Positions 8,022 through 16,936 are shown, numbered from the stretch's first letter. The stretch: 54,506 nucleotides of DNA from Streptomyces pseudogriseolus (GCA_002154585.1 MUNG01000193.1:1-54506), one strand, 5' to 3'. The notes: generated by a model from the letters alone, not told the origin. Translations and numbers: made by a program.

Positions 8022-9343
8022 TTGTTCTCGGGCACCTTCCAGCCGAACCTGGCCTTGACCGCCGCGCCGTGCGCGGGCAGGTCCTCCGCCTCCGCCAGCG
8101 TGACCACGTGGTGTGCGACCTCGGCCAGCGCGTCCTCGGTGTAGTCGACGATGTGGATGCCGCGCAGGAAGGACTGCACGGACAGGCCCGAGGAGTGGCA
8201 GGCGCAGCCGCCGGTGGGCAGGACGTGGTTGGAGCCGGCCGCGTAGTCGCCGAGGGAGACCGGGGACCACGGGCCGATGAAGATCGCGCCGGCGTTGCGC
8301 ACCCGCTCGGCGACCGCGGCGGCGTCGGCGGTCTGGATCTCCAGGTGCTCGGCGCCGTAGGCGTCGACGACCCGCAGGCCCTCCTCGACGCCGTCGACCA
8401 GGACGATGGCGGACTGGCGGCCGGACAGGGCCGGGACGATCCGCTCGTCGACGTGCTTGCTGGCCTTGACCTGGGGCTCCAGCTCCTTCTCCACCGCGTC
8501 CGCGAGGTCCGTGGAGTCGGTGACCAGGACGGCGGCGGCCAGCGGGTCGTGCTCGGCCTGGCTGATCAGGTCGGAGGCGACGTGCACCGGGTCGGCCGTG
8601 GAGTCCGCGAGGATCGCGATCTCGGTCGGGCCGGCCTCGGCGTCGATGCCGATCTTCCCGGTGAAGTAGCGCTTGGCGGCGGCGACCCAGATGTTGCCGG
8701 GGCCGGTGACCATGTTCGCGGGCGGGCAGGACTCGGTGCCGTACGCGAACATCGCGACGGCGGTGGCGCCGCCGGCCGCGTACACCTCGTCGACGCCGAG
8801 CAGGGCGCAGGCGGCGAGGATGGTGGGGTGCGGCAGGCCGCCGAAGTCGGCCTGGGCCGGGGATGCGAGCGCGAGGGACGGGACGCCGGCCTCCTGGGCG
8901 GGCACCGCGTTCATGATCACGGAGGACGGGTAGACGGACCGGCCGCCCGGCGCGTACAGGCCGACGCGGTCGACCGGGACCCACTTCTCGGTGACCGTGC
9001 CGCCGGGCACGACCTGGGTGGTGTGCGTGGTGCGGCGCTGCGCGCGGTGGACCAGGCGGGCCCGGCGGATGGACTCCTCCAGGGCGGCGCGCACGGCCGG
9101 GTCGAGCTCGTCCAGCGCGCGCTCCAGCGCGGCGGCCTCCACCCGGACCTGGTCGAGCTGCACGCCGTCGAAGCGCTCGGCGAAGTCGATCAGCGCCGCG
9201 TCGCCCCGATGATGCACGTCCTCGCAGATGGGCCGCACTTTCTCCAGGGCGGCCGCGACGTCGAAGTCGGCTCGGGGCAGCAGGTCGCGCAGGGCGGGGC
9301 CCTCGGGGAGGGCGTCGCCGCGCAGGTCGATTCGCGAGATCAC
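8018..9343 (-). CDS. hisD: Histidinol dehydrogenase
   Basis: This zinc enzyme performs the last two oxidations from histidinol to histidine. GTG 9343 ([15 protein letters not shown]) gives 441 aa, the usual size; an upstream in-frame ATG at 9406 would add an atypical 21 residues. Signatures include [64 protein letters not shown] with metal-binding Gln/His, and [19 protein letters not shown]. It is the first gene of the main his operon; the operon promoter must lie in the region before 9535 shared with the divergent gene. Confidence 0.97.
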   Translation of the reverse strand: MISRIDLRGDALPEGPALRDLLPRADFDVAAALEKVRPICEDVHHRGDAALIDFAERFDGVQLDQVRVEAAALERALDELDPAVRAALEESIRRARLVHRAQRRTTHTTQVVPGGTVTEKWVPVDRVGLYAPGGRSVYPSSVIMNAVPAQEAGVPSLALASPAQADFGGLPHPTILAACALLGVDEVYAAGGATAVAMFAYGTESCPPANMVTGPGNIWVAAAKRYFTGKIGIDAEAGPTEIAILADSTADPVHVASDLISQAEHDPLAAAVLVTDSTDLADAVEKELEPQVKASKHVDERIVPALSGRQSAIVLVDGVEEGLRVVDAYGAEHLEIQTADAAAVAERVRNAGAIFIGPWSPVSLGDYAAGSNHVLPTGGCACHSSGLSVQSFLRGIHIVDYTEDALAEVAHHVVTLAEAEDLPAHGAAVKARFGWKVPENK

Positions 9344-9535
9344 GTGCTCAATTCTCTCAGACCCGCCCAGGAGGACGTCCGCCCGTTCCAGTGGCTGATA
9401 CATCACGCTCGTGGTGACGTTCCGCGCTCGTTTTCGAGATCCTCTTCACTTTCCGTGTTCAACCCCTCACCGTACCGGGCATGAACGGCTGTACGACGCG
9501 ATGAACCGGTGAGTAATGAGGAGGAGGGGAGTGCC
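9344..9535. promoter_or_regulatory. Divergent intergenic region between hisD and the beta-solenoid membrane protein gene
   Basis: About 190 bp with no gene. It must hold the his operon promoter (minus strand) and that of the plus-strand gene. On the minus strand, TTGAAC about 110 bp before hisD is a possible -35 element, but no good -10 follows at 17 bp. On the plus strand, the strong ribosome binding site GAGGAGGGGA at 9519-9530 fixes GTG 9536 as the likely start of the next gene. Confidence 0.45.
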
Positions 9536-11113
9536 GTGGCCGAGGGGGCGGGACCGCAGGGCGGCGAGCCGCCGGAGGACCTGACCGCCGCGGAGGCGGG
9601 CATGTGGCAGGCCTTCCGCAACGGCAGTGTGTACGACCTGAGCAGCGGCGACGCGCTGGTCGACGATCCGCACGGCGGACACCCCTGGGGACCCGAGCGC
9701 ACGGTGCGGGCCCGGGTGGTGTGCTGGCTGCTGCTGGACGGCCCGCCCGCGCTGGCAGGGCGGGTGCCCTCGCTGAAGCTGGTCGGGGTGCGGATCAGCG
9801 GCCCGCTGGACCTGGCCGGGGGCACGGTCGTGCCGTACGTGGAAATGCGCGGCTGCCGGTTCGAACGGGACGTGCTGCTGCCGGAGTCGCGGTTCACCAC
9901 GATGCGGCTGGTGGACTGCTCCATACCCCGCCTCGAGGCCGCCCGGCTGCACACGGAGGGCGATCTGCATCTGCCGCGCTGCCGCTTCCTGGGCGGCATA
10001 CGGCTCACCGACGCCCGGATCGGCACGGACCTGCTGCTCAACCAGGCGGTCGTGCACCGTGACCGCAGCGGCCGCTCCATAGCCGGGGACGGGATGAGCG
10101 TCGGCCAGGACCTCCAGGCCGAGATGCTGGAGTCGTACGGCGAGCTGAGCCTGCGCGGCGCGACCATCGGCGTCTCGCTGAGCCTGCGCGGCGCCCGGCT
10201 GGTCAACCCGCACGGCCGGCTCGCGCTGAACGCGCCGCAGCTGACCGTGGAGCGCTCGCTGTACCTGACCCCGGCCGGGGTGGGGGCGCAGGCGCGCAGC
10301 GGCATGACGCCCGCGCGGGGCACGCGCATCCAGCGGTTCGACTGCGAGGGCGGGATCCGGCTGGACGACGGGCGGTTCGGGGACGCGGTCGACTTCGAGG
10401 GGGCCGTGTTCACCTTCACCGACGAGCAGGAGCTGTCGCTGCGCCGGGTGCAGACGCCGGAGCTGCGCTTCCTCGGGCAGCGGCCGGCGCGCGGGCGGGT
10501 GGTGCTGTCGGGGGCGCGGGTGGTGAACCTGATGGACCGCGCGGACAGCTGGCCGGGCCCGGGCCGGCTGCACATGGGCGGCTTCGCCTACGAGAACCTG
10601 GTGCCGCGCGGCCCTTTCCCGCTGGCGCTGCGGCTGCGCTGGGTGGACGCGGCGAGCGCCGAGTACACCCCGGAGCCGTACGAGCGGCTGGCGGCGGTGC
10701 TGCGGGGCGGCGGGGCGGACGAGGACGCGCGGGAGGTGCTGCTGGCCAAGCAGCGGCGGCGCCGCGAGAGCCTCCCGCTCGCCGCGAAGCTGTGGGGGTA
10801 CGCGCAGGACTGGACGGTCGCCTACGGGTACCGGCCGGGCCGGGCGGCGGTGTGGATGGCGGTGCTGTGGGCGGCCGGTTCGGTGGCGTTCGCGCGGGCG
10901 GACCATCCGCCGCTGAAGGCCGGCGAGCACCCGGACTGGAACCCGGCGCTGTTCGCGCTGGATCTGCTGCTTCCGGTGATCGACCTCGGCCAGGTGGGGT
11001 TCTGGCAGCTGCGCGGGGGCTGGCAGTGGCTGTCGGCGGCGTTCATCCTGCTGGGCTGGATCCTGGCGACGACGGTGGCCGCGGGGGCGACCCGCACGCT
11101 GCGGCGCACGTGA
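9536..11113 (+). CDS. Membrane protein with beta-solenoid (pentapeptide-like) repeats and two C-terminal TM segments
   Basis: GTG 9536 gives 525 aa and sits 5 bp after GAGGAGGGGA; GTG 9509 in the same frame lacks such a site. Residues about 75-330 are built from irregular repeats such as VRISGPLDLAGG, CRFERDVLLPESRF, CRFLGGIRLTDARIGTDLLL and GATIGVSLSLRGARL, with regularly spaced Leu/Ile as in right-handed beta-helix or pentapeptide proteins. A YERLAAVLRGGGADEDAREVLLAKQRRRRE helical segment follows, then two TM segments (about 440-458 and 495-517). This architecture is common in Streptomyces and often mislabelled oxidoreductase; no redox motif is visible. The solenoid probably faces the cytoplasm. 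Function unknown. Confidence 0.85.
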   Translation: MAEGAGPQGGEPPEDLTAAEAGMWQAFRNGSVYDLSSGDALVDDPHGGHPWGPERTVRARVVCWLLLDGPPALAGRVPSLKLVGVRISGPLDLAGGTVVPYVEMRGCRFERDVLLPESRFTTMRLVDCSIPRLEAARLHTEGDLHLPRCRFLGGIRLTDARIGTDLLLNQAVVHRDRSGRSIAGDGMSVGQDLQAEMLESYGELSLRGATIGVSLSLRGARLVNPHGRLALNAPQLTVERSLYLTPAGVGAQARSGMTPARGTRIQRFDCEGGIRLDDGRFGDAVDFEGAVFTFTDEQELSLRRVQTPELRFLGQRPARGRVVLSGARVVNLMDRADSWPGPGRLHMGGFAYENLVPRGPFPLALRLRWVDAASAEYTPEPYERLAAVLRGGGADEDAREVLLAKQRRRRESLPLAAKLWGYAQDWTVAYGYRPGRAAVWMAVLWAAGSVAFARADHPPLKAGEHPDWNPALFALDLLLPVIDLGQVGFWQLRGGWQWLSAAFILLGWILATTVAAGATRTLRRT

Positions 11114-11135
11114 GGGTGCGGGGGCACAGGTCCGT

Positions 11136-11164
11136 GTGCGACGTACGTGCGACATACGTGCGAG
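11136..11164. repeat. 11-bp iterated direct repeat
   Basis: GTGCGACGTAC at 11136-11146 is followed directly by GTGCGACATAC (11147-11157) and GTGCGAG (11158-11164). The 11-bp period is one helical turn, as in direct-repeat sites of OmpR/PhoP-type regulators, but the repeat lies downstream of a stop codon and upstream of a terminator, so regulation is uncertain. Confidence 0.5.
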
Positions 11165-11168
11165 AGGT

Positions 11169-11210
11169 GGGGCCGGCGAGGCCTGGGGCGCCTGCCGGGC
11201 CCCGCTTTTT
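11169..11210 (+). terminator. Rho-independent terminator with T tract
   Basis: GGGGCCGGC...AGGC pairs with GCCT...GCC...GGCCCC across 11169-11203 with single-base bulges, followed by GC and five T (11206-11210). It ends the transcript of the beta-solenoid membrane protein gene. A T tail is uncommon among Streptomyces terminators. Confidence 0.7.
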
Positions 11211-11290
11211 ACCGGTCCTTGACTCACCCCCGTACAACTTTCCGCGACTTCCGCGTGGACCCTGGCGCAGCCGTGACCTGCGGTCTTTCA

Positions 11291-12370
11291 ATGGTCGACA
11301 CCATGGCTCTGCTGCACGCGTTCACCCGCACGCCGAAGGTGCGAGGAAGGCGGACGGGCACCCCGTCGCCCCTCGCCCCGGTCGCGCTGCCCGCCGACGA
11401 CGAGGTGCTGCTCGACGTGCCGGACGACGCGCTGGGCCGGGCGCTGGTCGGCGCCGCGGCCGGTGACCACACGCCGGCCGCCGAACTGCTCCTCGCCACC
11501 CGCCGCCGGGCCGCGTGGGAGCACCGCGACCGCTACGTCCGCCGGCTCGCCGCCTTCGCCCGGTCGCGGCCCGAGTGGCTGGACGCCTGGCGGGCCCGTG
11601 CCCCGCGCGACCCGGACGCGCTGCTGGTGGACGCCCAGCGGGCAGTGGACCGGGTGTGGGACTCGCCGGCCCGTGCGGAGCTGCTGCGCGAGGTGAGCCC
11701 GCTGATCACCGCGGCCGCCCGCGCCGACCACCGTGACCCGGTGCCGTGGCGGCTGGCCCTGGACCATGCGCGCGGCGCGCGGGCCGGCCACACCTACTTC
11801 GAGGAGCTGTGGGAGGCGGCGGTGCGCCGCGCCCCGCACCACCACGGGTGCCATGTGGCGGCGCTGCGCTACCTGGCCTCCTCCTGGCACGGCTCGCACC
11901 GCGAGTGCTTCGACTTCGCCGACACGGCCGCGCAGGACGCGCCGGAGGGCTCGCTCACCCAGGCGCTGCCGCTGCGGGCGGCGTACGGCTACCTCACCGA
12001 CGGCTGCGGCCCGGCGGTCGAGCGCGCCCGGCTGGACGCGGCCGCCGACCGGGCCGTCGCCCTGTCCGCGCGGCTGCCGTCTGCCCAGCCGTGGCCGGCC
12101 GAGCTGCGCAACCTGCTGGCCTGCGTGCTGGTCCGCCTCGGGCGCCCGCGGGACGCGCTGGAGCAGTTCCGGCTGACCGGCCCGTACGCCACCTCCTTCC
12201 CCTGGGACCGGGACGCCGACGATCCGCTCGGGCGGTTCCTGGAGGTCCGTCAGGAGGCGCTGCGGGCGGTCGCGTCGGGCGCCGGGGCGGCCGGTGCGGA
12301 CGCCTCCGCCGCCGGGTCCGGGCGGTCCCGGGGCGAACGGCGGGGACGGCCGGAGCCCGGCGGCCATTAG
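11291..12370 (+). CDS. Hypothetical alpha-helical (TPR-like) protein
   Basis: ATG 11291 (MVDTMALLHAF) gives 359 aa; ATG 11303 is an alternative and neither has a good ribosome binding site. The protein is rich in Ala, Arg and Leu and predicted almost wholly helical. Segments like PVPWRLALDHARG, FEELWEAAVRRAPHHHGCHVAALRYL and LRNLLACVLVRLGRPRDALEQFRLTGPYATSFPW look like degenerate tetratricopeptide helices, suggesting a protein-binding scaffold. The C-terminal about 35 residues are low-complexity Gly/Ala/Arg. No signal peptide or TM segment. I recognise no family with certainty; similar hypothetical proteins occur in other streptomycetes. Confidence 0.75.
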   Translation: MVDTMALLHAFTRTPKVRGRRTGTPSPLAPVALPADDEVLLDVPDDALGRALVGAAAGDHTPAAELLLATRRRAAWEHRDRYVRRLAAFARSRPEWLDAWRARAPRDPDALLVDAQRAVDRVWDSPARAELLREVSPLITAAARADHRDPVPWRLALDHARGARAGHTYFEELWEAAVRRAPHHHGCHVAALRYLASSWHGSHRECFDFADTAAQDAPEGSLTQALPLRAAYGYLTDGCGPAVERARLDAAADRAVALSARLPSAQPWPAELRNLLACVLVRLGRPRDALEQFRLTGPYATSFPWDRDADDPLGRFLEVRQEALRAVASGAGAAGADASAAGSGRSRGERRGRPEPGGH

Positions 12371-12381
12371 GCTCTTGCGAT

Positions 12382-13122
12382 GTGACCACCGTCCGGCTTC
12401 CGCTCTTCCCCCTGAACACGGTGCTGTTCCCGGGGCTCGTGCTCCCGCTCAACGTCTTCGAGGAGCGTTATCGCGCCATGATGCGTGAGCTGTTGAAGAC
12501 ACCCGAGGACGAGCCACGGCAGTTCGCCGTGGTGGCGATCCGCGACGGCCACGAGGTCGCGCCGAGCGCCCCCGGGCTGCCCGACCCCACGGCCGTGCCC
12601 GAGCGGGGCCCGGCGGCCGGCTTCGGCGCGGATCCGCTGCGCGCCTTCCACAAGGTGGGGTGCGTCGCCGACGCGGCCACGATCCGCGAACGGCCGGACG
12701 GCACCTTCGAGGTGCTGGCGACCGGCACGACCCGGATGCGGCTGCTGTCCGTCGACGCCTCCGGTCCCTTCCTCACGGCGGAGCTGGAGCCGCTGGAGGA
12801 GGACCCGGGCGAGGAGGCGGGGCCGCTGGCGGAGGGCGTGCTGCGGTCGTTCCGGCAGTACCAGAAGCGGCTGGCGGGGGCCCGGGAGCGGTCGCTGACC
12901 TCGGACACCGAACTGCCGGACGAGCCCAGCGTGGTCTCGTACCTGGTCGCCGCCGCGATGATGCTGGACACGCCGACGCGGCAGCGGCTGCTCCAGGCGC
13001 CGGACACCGCGTCCCGGCTGCGCGACGAGCTGAAACTGCTGCGCACCGAGACGGCGATCATCCGTAGTCTTCCGTCGTTGCCCGCGTCGGACCTGACGCG
13101 GGCGCCGACCAGTCTGAACTGA
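12382..13122 (+). CDS. LON peptidase substrate-binding-domain protein
   Basis: A 246-aa protein beginning VTTVRLPLFPLNTVLFPGLVLPLNVFEERYRAM, the hallmark of the Lon N-terminal (PUA-like) domain. It has no AAA+ or Ser-Lys protease domain, so it is a stand-alone LON-substrate-binding protein, possibly an adaptor for protein quality control. TAGGCT at 12368-12373 lies 8 bp before the GTG, which suggests a leaderless or near-leaderless mRNA. It begins 12 bp after the preceding stop and is followed by ybaK at 40 bp. Confidence 0.9.
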   Translation: MTTVRLPLFPLNTVLFPGLVLPLNVFEERYRAMMRELLKTPEDEPRQFAVVAIRDGHEVAPSAPGLPDPTAVPERGPAAGFGADPLRAFHKVGCVADAATIRERPDGTFEVLATGTTRMRLLSVDASGPFLTAELEPLEEDPGEEAGPLAEGVLRSFRQYQKRLAGARERSLTSDTELPDEPSVVSYLVAAAMMLDTPTRQRLLQAPDTASRLRDELKLLRTETAIIRSLPSLPASDLTRAPTSLN

Positions 13123-13162
13123 AGCGTTGCGATGCCACTGACGCGTGGGGAGCGGCGGCCGG

Positions 13163-13663
13163 ATGGCCAAGAAGTCCAAGAAGCAGCAGTCCAACGGAAC
13201 GCCCGCCACGGTGGCGCTGACCGCGGCCGGGGTGCCGTTCACGGTGCACTCCTACGAGCACGACCCCTCCCACCCCAGCTACGGCGAGGAGGCGGCCGAG
13301 GCGATGGGCGTCTCCCCCGACCGGGTCTTCAAGACGCTGGTGGCGGACGTCGACGGCGCGCTGACCGTGGCGGTGGTGCCGGTCGCGGGCCAGCTCGACC
13401 TCAAGGCGCTCGCCGCGGCGGCCGGCGGCAAGCGGGCGGCGATGGCCGACCCGGCCCTCGCGGAGCGCACCACGGGGTACGTGCGGGGCGGCATCTCCCC
13501 GCTGGGCCAGCGCAAGAGGCTGCCGACGGTGCTGGACGCGTCGGCGACCCGCCACGACACGATCTGCGTCTCGGCGGGCCGCCGCGGCCTGGAGGTCGAA
13601 CTCACCCCCACCGACCTGGCCACCTTGACGGCGGCGACGGTGGCCCCGATCGGCCGGCTGTAG
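13163..13663 (+). CDS. ybaK: YbaK/EbsC-type Cys-tRNA(Pro) deacylase
   Basis: A trans-editing hydrolase that clears mischarged Cys-tRNA(Pro). ATG 13163 (MAKKSKKQQSNGTPATVAL) gives 166 aa, normal length. The conserved lysine is Lys57 in SPDRVFKTLVADVDG. The GGxSP signature is in YVRGGISPLGQRKRLPTVLD, and the C-terminal SAGRRGLEVELTPTDL is also typical. GTG 13145 would add six residues. It may be co-transcribed with the LON-domain gene 40 bp upstream. The exact tRNA specificity is inferred from family. Confidence 0.92.
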   Translation: MAKKSKKQQSNGTPATVALTAAGVPFTVHSYEHDPSHPSYGEEAAEAMGVSPDRVFKTLVADVDGALTVAVVPVAGQLDLKALAAAAGGKRAAMADPALAERTTGYVRGGISPLGQRKRLPTVLDASATRHDTICVSAGRRGLEVELTPTDLATLTAATVAPIGRL

Positions 13664-14140
13664 CGCGGAGCCGCTCCGCGGGGACCGCGGTTCACGCCGC
13701 GCACCGAGCCGGGCGGCACCGGGAGCCGGGCGGCACCGGCCGCCCCGCCCCGGACGACATGAGCCGTCGGCGCCCCTTGGGCCCGCTTCCGGACGCCCGC
13801 GCCGCGTGGCGGCGCCCGGCCGCAGATGACCGGGAGCCGGACGGCATCCGTCGGTAACGGCACGGCGGCCCACCCCCGGACGGCATGAGCCGCCGGCGAA
13901 CGCACCCGGGTAGCGGTCGGACACCCGCGCCCTGCTGACCCTTGAGCGCCGCGCGCGCCGGTGATCGGCCGTGGATGGCCGCGAGGGCGGGTTTTCGGCG
14001 GCCGGGGCGCGGCCTGTTTTGCGGCTCGACGGGCGAGCGGGCTGCCGCCAAGTACCACAGGTATGTCGAAGCGGACGCGTAAGCGTGGGTGGCGGGTCAG
14101 GAAGCGGCGGGCCAATCATGGGCGGCGGCCGGCCTGAGGG
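13664..14140. other. 477-bp noncoding gap with degenerate short repeats
   Basis: No frame here looks protein-coding: the open frames are arginine/proline-rich mirrors without ribosome binding sites. The DNA holds a perfect tandem 17-bp repeat (GAGCCGGGCGGCACCGG at 13706-13722 and 13723-13739). Three related hairpin-like units of the form CCGGACGGCATGAGCCGCCG lie near 13750, 13836 and 13876. The right end contains AGTACCACAGGTATG and a TTTTG patch that could hold a promoter, but no clear pair is seen. Confidence 0.6.
13706..13739. repeat. Tandem 17-bp repeat, two perfect copies
   Basis: GAGCCGGGCGGCACCGG occurs twice without spacer just downstream of ybaK. It could arise by slippage and may reflect decay of a repeat-rich spacer; no function is assigned. 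Confidence 0.8.
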
Positions 14141-14839
14141 TCAGTGGGGCTGCGGGGTGGCCGGCGGGGGCCATTCCTCCGGGTCGCGGGGGCCGAACAG
14201 GCCCGTCAGGCCCAGGTGGAACACCAGGGCCGCGAACGGCCACGCCAGCAGCGCGCCCTTGGCGTTGAGTTTCAGCGGGGCGTCGAACGTGACGCCCTTC
14301 CCCACGCTCTTGGCCTGCGCGATCACGTCCTGCGAGGGGCCCAGCCACACCCCGAGCCGCCAGGCCAGCACCGACCCGAGCAGCCCGCCGGCGGCCAGCG
14401 CCACCACCAGCGGGACGCCCCCGCGCCGCCGCACCAGGAAGACCGCCAGGGCGCTCAGCACGCCGCAGCCGAGGGCGACGAGCGTGAACGTGCCGTCCAC
14501 GCCGATGCTCTGCTCGCCCTCGGAGTCCTTGAGGTAGACCACCCACGCGTCACCGGAGGCGTCGCCGACCAGCGGCACGCGCGGCGCCAGCCACCACCAC
14601 AGCACCCCGAGCAGCACCCCGCCGAGCGCCACCGCGACGGTCACCACGGCCGCCTCGCGGAGCTCCTTCGCCAGCCCGGGGCCGTCCTCGTCGTGCCACC
14701 AGCCGTGCCGCGGGTACGCGGCGTGCCCGGGCTTGCCGTCGTACCGGTGCGCGCCGGCGGCGCCGTCGCCGGACGGCGGCTGCCACGGGTCGTGCGCGGA
14801 GGGGTCGTGCGGTGGCGGGGGTGTCAGAGGTGCGCTCAC
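14141..14839 (-). CDS. Membrane protein resembling DUF2567
   Basis: A 232-aa protein with a proline/glycine-rich cytoplasmic N-terminus (about 1-60, containing WWHDEDGPGLAKELREA) and four hydrophobic segments: about 63-86 (AVVTVAVALGGVLLGVLWWWLAP), 118-136 (LVALGCGVLSALAVFLV), 142-160 (PLVVALAAGGLLGSVLAWRLG) and 200-217. The layout resembles the Streptomyces DUF2567 membrane proteins; this is a judgement from memory, so the family name is tentative. It lies 34 bp downstream of the ABC permease gene on the same strand and may be part of that unit. Function unknown. Confidence 0.75.
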   Translation of the reverse strand: MSAPLTPPPPHDPSAHDPWQPPSGDGAAGAHRYDGKPGHAAYPRHGWWHDEDGPGLAKELREAAVVTVAVALGGVLLGVLWWWLAPRVPLVGDASGDAWVVYLKDSEGEQSIGVDGTFTLVALGCGVLSALAVFLVRRRGGVPLVVALAAGGLLGSVLAWRLGVWLGPSQDVIAQAKSVGKGVTFDAPLKLNAKGALLAWPFAALVFHLGLTGLFGPRDPEEWPPPATPQPH

Positions 14840-14873
14840 CCTGCCATCGTGCCAGGCGTGTCCGTGCGCCGCG

Positions 14874-15788
14874 TCACCGGACGGCGGCCCTGCGGTACGC
14901 CCAGGTCGCCACGGCCAGCGAGATCACGCCGACCACGCCGCACACGGCGAGGTCGCCGAGGACGCGGGCCCAGTCGGGGTGCGGGGCGAAGGTCCGCGCG
15001 AAGGCCTCGACGCCGTACGTCGAGGGCAGCAGGTCGCGGGCCACGCGGACCGCCTCCGGCATCCGCTCCGGCGGCAGCACGCCGAGCAGCAGCGCCGCCG
15101 ACATGCCGAGCTGGCCGAGCAGGGTGGCCAGTTCCGGCCGGGGCGCGAGCAGTCCGAGGGCCGCGCCGAGCCCGGCGAGCGCCGCGCCCGCGAGGGGGAT
15201 CACGGCGGCCAGGACCCACAGGTGGGCGAGCGGCAGCCCGAACAGGGCGCAGCCGACGACGGCGGTCACGACGGTGCCGGGGACGGTGAACGACGCGTAG
15301 GCGCCGGCCGCGCCCAGCACCACGGCCGCGGGCGGCACGGGGAGGGTGGCGTAGTGGTCGAGTCCGCCGCTGGCGCGCAGCTGCCCGAAGTACTGGGCGA
15401 GCAGGTTGAGCGCGACGAACGCGACGACCAGCACCGCCGATCCGGCCACCACGGCCCGCGCCTCGCCGCCGCCGTCGACGACCCCGCGCATCAGGATCAT
15501 GATCCCGACGGACTGGAAGGTCGCCACGAACAGCAGCGGGATCCTCGCCACCCGGGCACGGGACAGCTGCGCCCGGTACACGGCCGCCAGGGACGGCCAC
15601 AGCCGCGCGCGGGGGCCGAGCGCGGCGGGCCGCGGCGGGACGGTCTCCTCCGCGGTCAGGACGCCGGCCGGCAGGGCGCCGGCGGGTACGACACTCACGT
15701 CGTGCTGCTCCCCTTCGCTCGGAGATCCGTCCGGAGCCGCTCCGGAGGTCGCCCCGTTCCGTACGGATGACACGGCCCGTGTGCTCAC
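14874..15788 (-). CDS. ABC-2 type transporter permease
   Basis: A 304-aa integral membrane protein from GTG 15788, which overlaps the ATPase stop by 4 bp (GTGA). After a hydrophilic N-terminus of about 70 residues it shows six hydrophobic segments, including SAVLVVAFVALNLLAQYFGQL, VLGAAGAYASFTVPGTVVTAVVGCALFGLPL, LWVLAAVIPLAGAALAGLGAALGLLAP and LAVCGVVGVISLAVATWAYRRA, the ABC2_membrane pattern. It is presumably an exporter of a lipid, antibiotic or peptide; the substrate cannot be read from sequence. The downstream start VSVVPAG is possible. Confidence 0.88.
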   Translation of the reverse strand: MSTRAVSSVRNGATSGAAPDGSPSEGEQHDVSVVPAGALPAGVLTAEETVPPRPAALGPRARLWPSLAAVYRAQLSRARVARIPLLFVATFQSVGIMILMRGVVDGGGEARAVVAGSAVLVVAFVALNLLAQYFGQLRASGGLDHYATLPVPPAAVVLGAAGAYASFTVPGTVVTAVVGCALFGLPLAHLWVLAAVIPLAGAALAGLGAALGLLAPRPELATLLGQLGMSAALLLGVLPPERMPEAVRVARDLLPSTYGVEAFARTFAPHPDWARVLGDLAVCGVVGVISLAVATWAYRRAAVR

Positions 15789-16804
15789 GCCTTCACCAGT
15801 CCCTGCCGCACGGCGCCGCCCAGCGCCAGGTACACGTCCTCCAGGCTGGGTGTGGCGAGGGTGAAGTCGTCGAGGGCGGCGAAGGCGGCGCCGCCGGTGA
15901 CGGTGGCGACGACGGTGCGGGCCTCCTCGGGCGCCAGCCGCAGGGTCCAGCGGCGGCCGGACTCGACGGCCCGGTCGCGCAGCGCGGCCACCTCGGGCAC
16001 GTGCAGCGGCGCGGCCTCCCGCCACACCAGCTCGACCCGGACCTCCCCGGCGACCTGTTCCTTCAGCCCGTTCGGGGTGTCGCAGGCGATGACCCGGCCG
16101 CGGTCGAGCACGGCGACCCGGTCGAGCACGGTCTCGGCCTCGATGACGTTGTGGGTGACCAGCAGCACCGTGGTGCCGTGCTCCGCGCGCCTGCGGTCGA
16201 CGGCGGACCACACGGCGCGCCGGGCCACGGGGTCCATGCCGGTGGTGGGCTCGTCGAGCACCAGCAGCGGGCGCTCCCCCACCAGCGCGGCGGCGAAGCA
16301 GGCGAGCCGGCGCTGGCCGCCGGAGAGCTTGCGCAGCGGGCGGGAGGCGAGGGCGGCGAGCCCCAGCTCGTCGAGCACGTCGTCCCGTTCAGCGCGGGCC
16401 TGGCGGGCGTCGAGCCCGCGCAGCCGGCCGGTGGTCTCGGCGGCCAGGGAGACGGTCAGTTCGTCGAGGGCGCTGGACTCCTGCCCGAGGTAGGCGAGGA
16501 TGCGGGAGGCCCGCTCGGGGTGGCGGACGATGTCGTGGCCGAGGATCTCGACGCTGCCGCTGTCGGGCCGCATGAGGCCGGTCATCTGCCGGACGAGGGT
16601 GGACTTGCCGGCGCCGTTCGGGCCGAGCAGGCCGAAGATCTCGCCGCGCGCGATGTCGAGCGCCACGTCGTCGGTGGCCCGCACCTCGGGCGTCGCCGGC
16701 ACCCCGCGCCGTCCGCGCACCGCCGGATAGGTCTTGGTCAGCCCGCGCACCGCGCACACGACGTCACCACCGTGCCGATGTACCTGTGCCGCGCGCGTAC
16801 TCAC
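15785..16804 (-). CDS. ABC transporter ATP-binding protein
   Basis: The nucleotide-binding subunit has Walker A LLGPNGAGKSTL, a Q-loop region ILAYLGQE, signature LSGGQRRLACFAAALVGERP, Walker B LLVLDEPTTGMD and the H-loop VTHN. The C-terminal about 90 residues match DrrA/CcmA-type exporters. GTG 16804 gives 339 aa; the in-frame GTG at 16762 (VVCAVRGLTKTYP) would give a more standard N-terminus. It is translationally coupled to the permease. It is divergent from the tetR gene, whose operator-like palindrome lies in the shared 178-bp region. Confidence 0.92.
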   Translation of the reverse strand: MSTRAAQVHRHGGDVVCAVRGLTKTYPAVRGRRGVPATPEVRATDDVALDIARGEIFGLLGPNGAGKSTLVRQMTGLMRPDSGSVEILGHDIVRHPERASRILAYLGQESSALDELTVSLAAETTGRLRGLDARQARAERDDVLDELGLAALASRPLRKLSGGQRRLACFAAALVGERPLLVLDEPTTGMDPVARRAVWSAVDRRRAEHGTTVLLVTHNVIEAETVLDRVAVLDRGRVIACDTPNGLKEQVAGEVRVELVWREAAPLHVPEVAALRDRAVESGRRWTLRLAPEEARTVVATVTGGAAFAALDDFTLATPSLEDVYLALGGAVRQGLVKA

Positions 16805-16936
16805 GAGGGACGAGCCTACGGGGTCGCCCCCGTCCCCCCGCTCCCGGGTCACCCTTCCGCCCGGCCCTCTCCGGGGGGACGCACCGGACACCAGGGGAGG
16901 GATCGGCGCCCCGGACGGCATGCGCGCCGCCCGAAT

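Noticed and set aside
13279-14115. A minus-strand frame through the ybaK-DUF2567 spacer
   Set aside because: It overlaps ybaK, is Arg/Pro-rich and shows no ribosome binding site; the spacer is better described as noncoding repeat DNA.
13664-14140. CRISPR array
   Set aside because: The repeats are short, degenerate and unevenly spaced, with no unique spacers of constant length and no cas genes.
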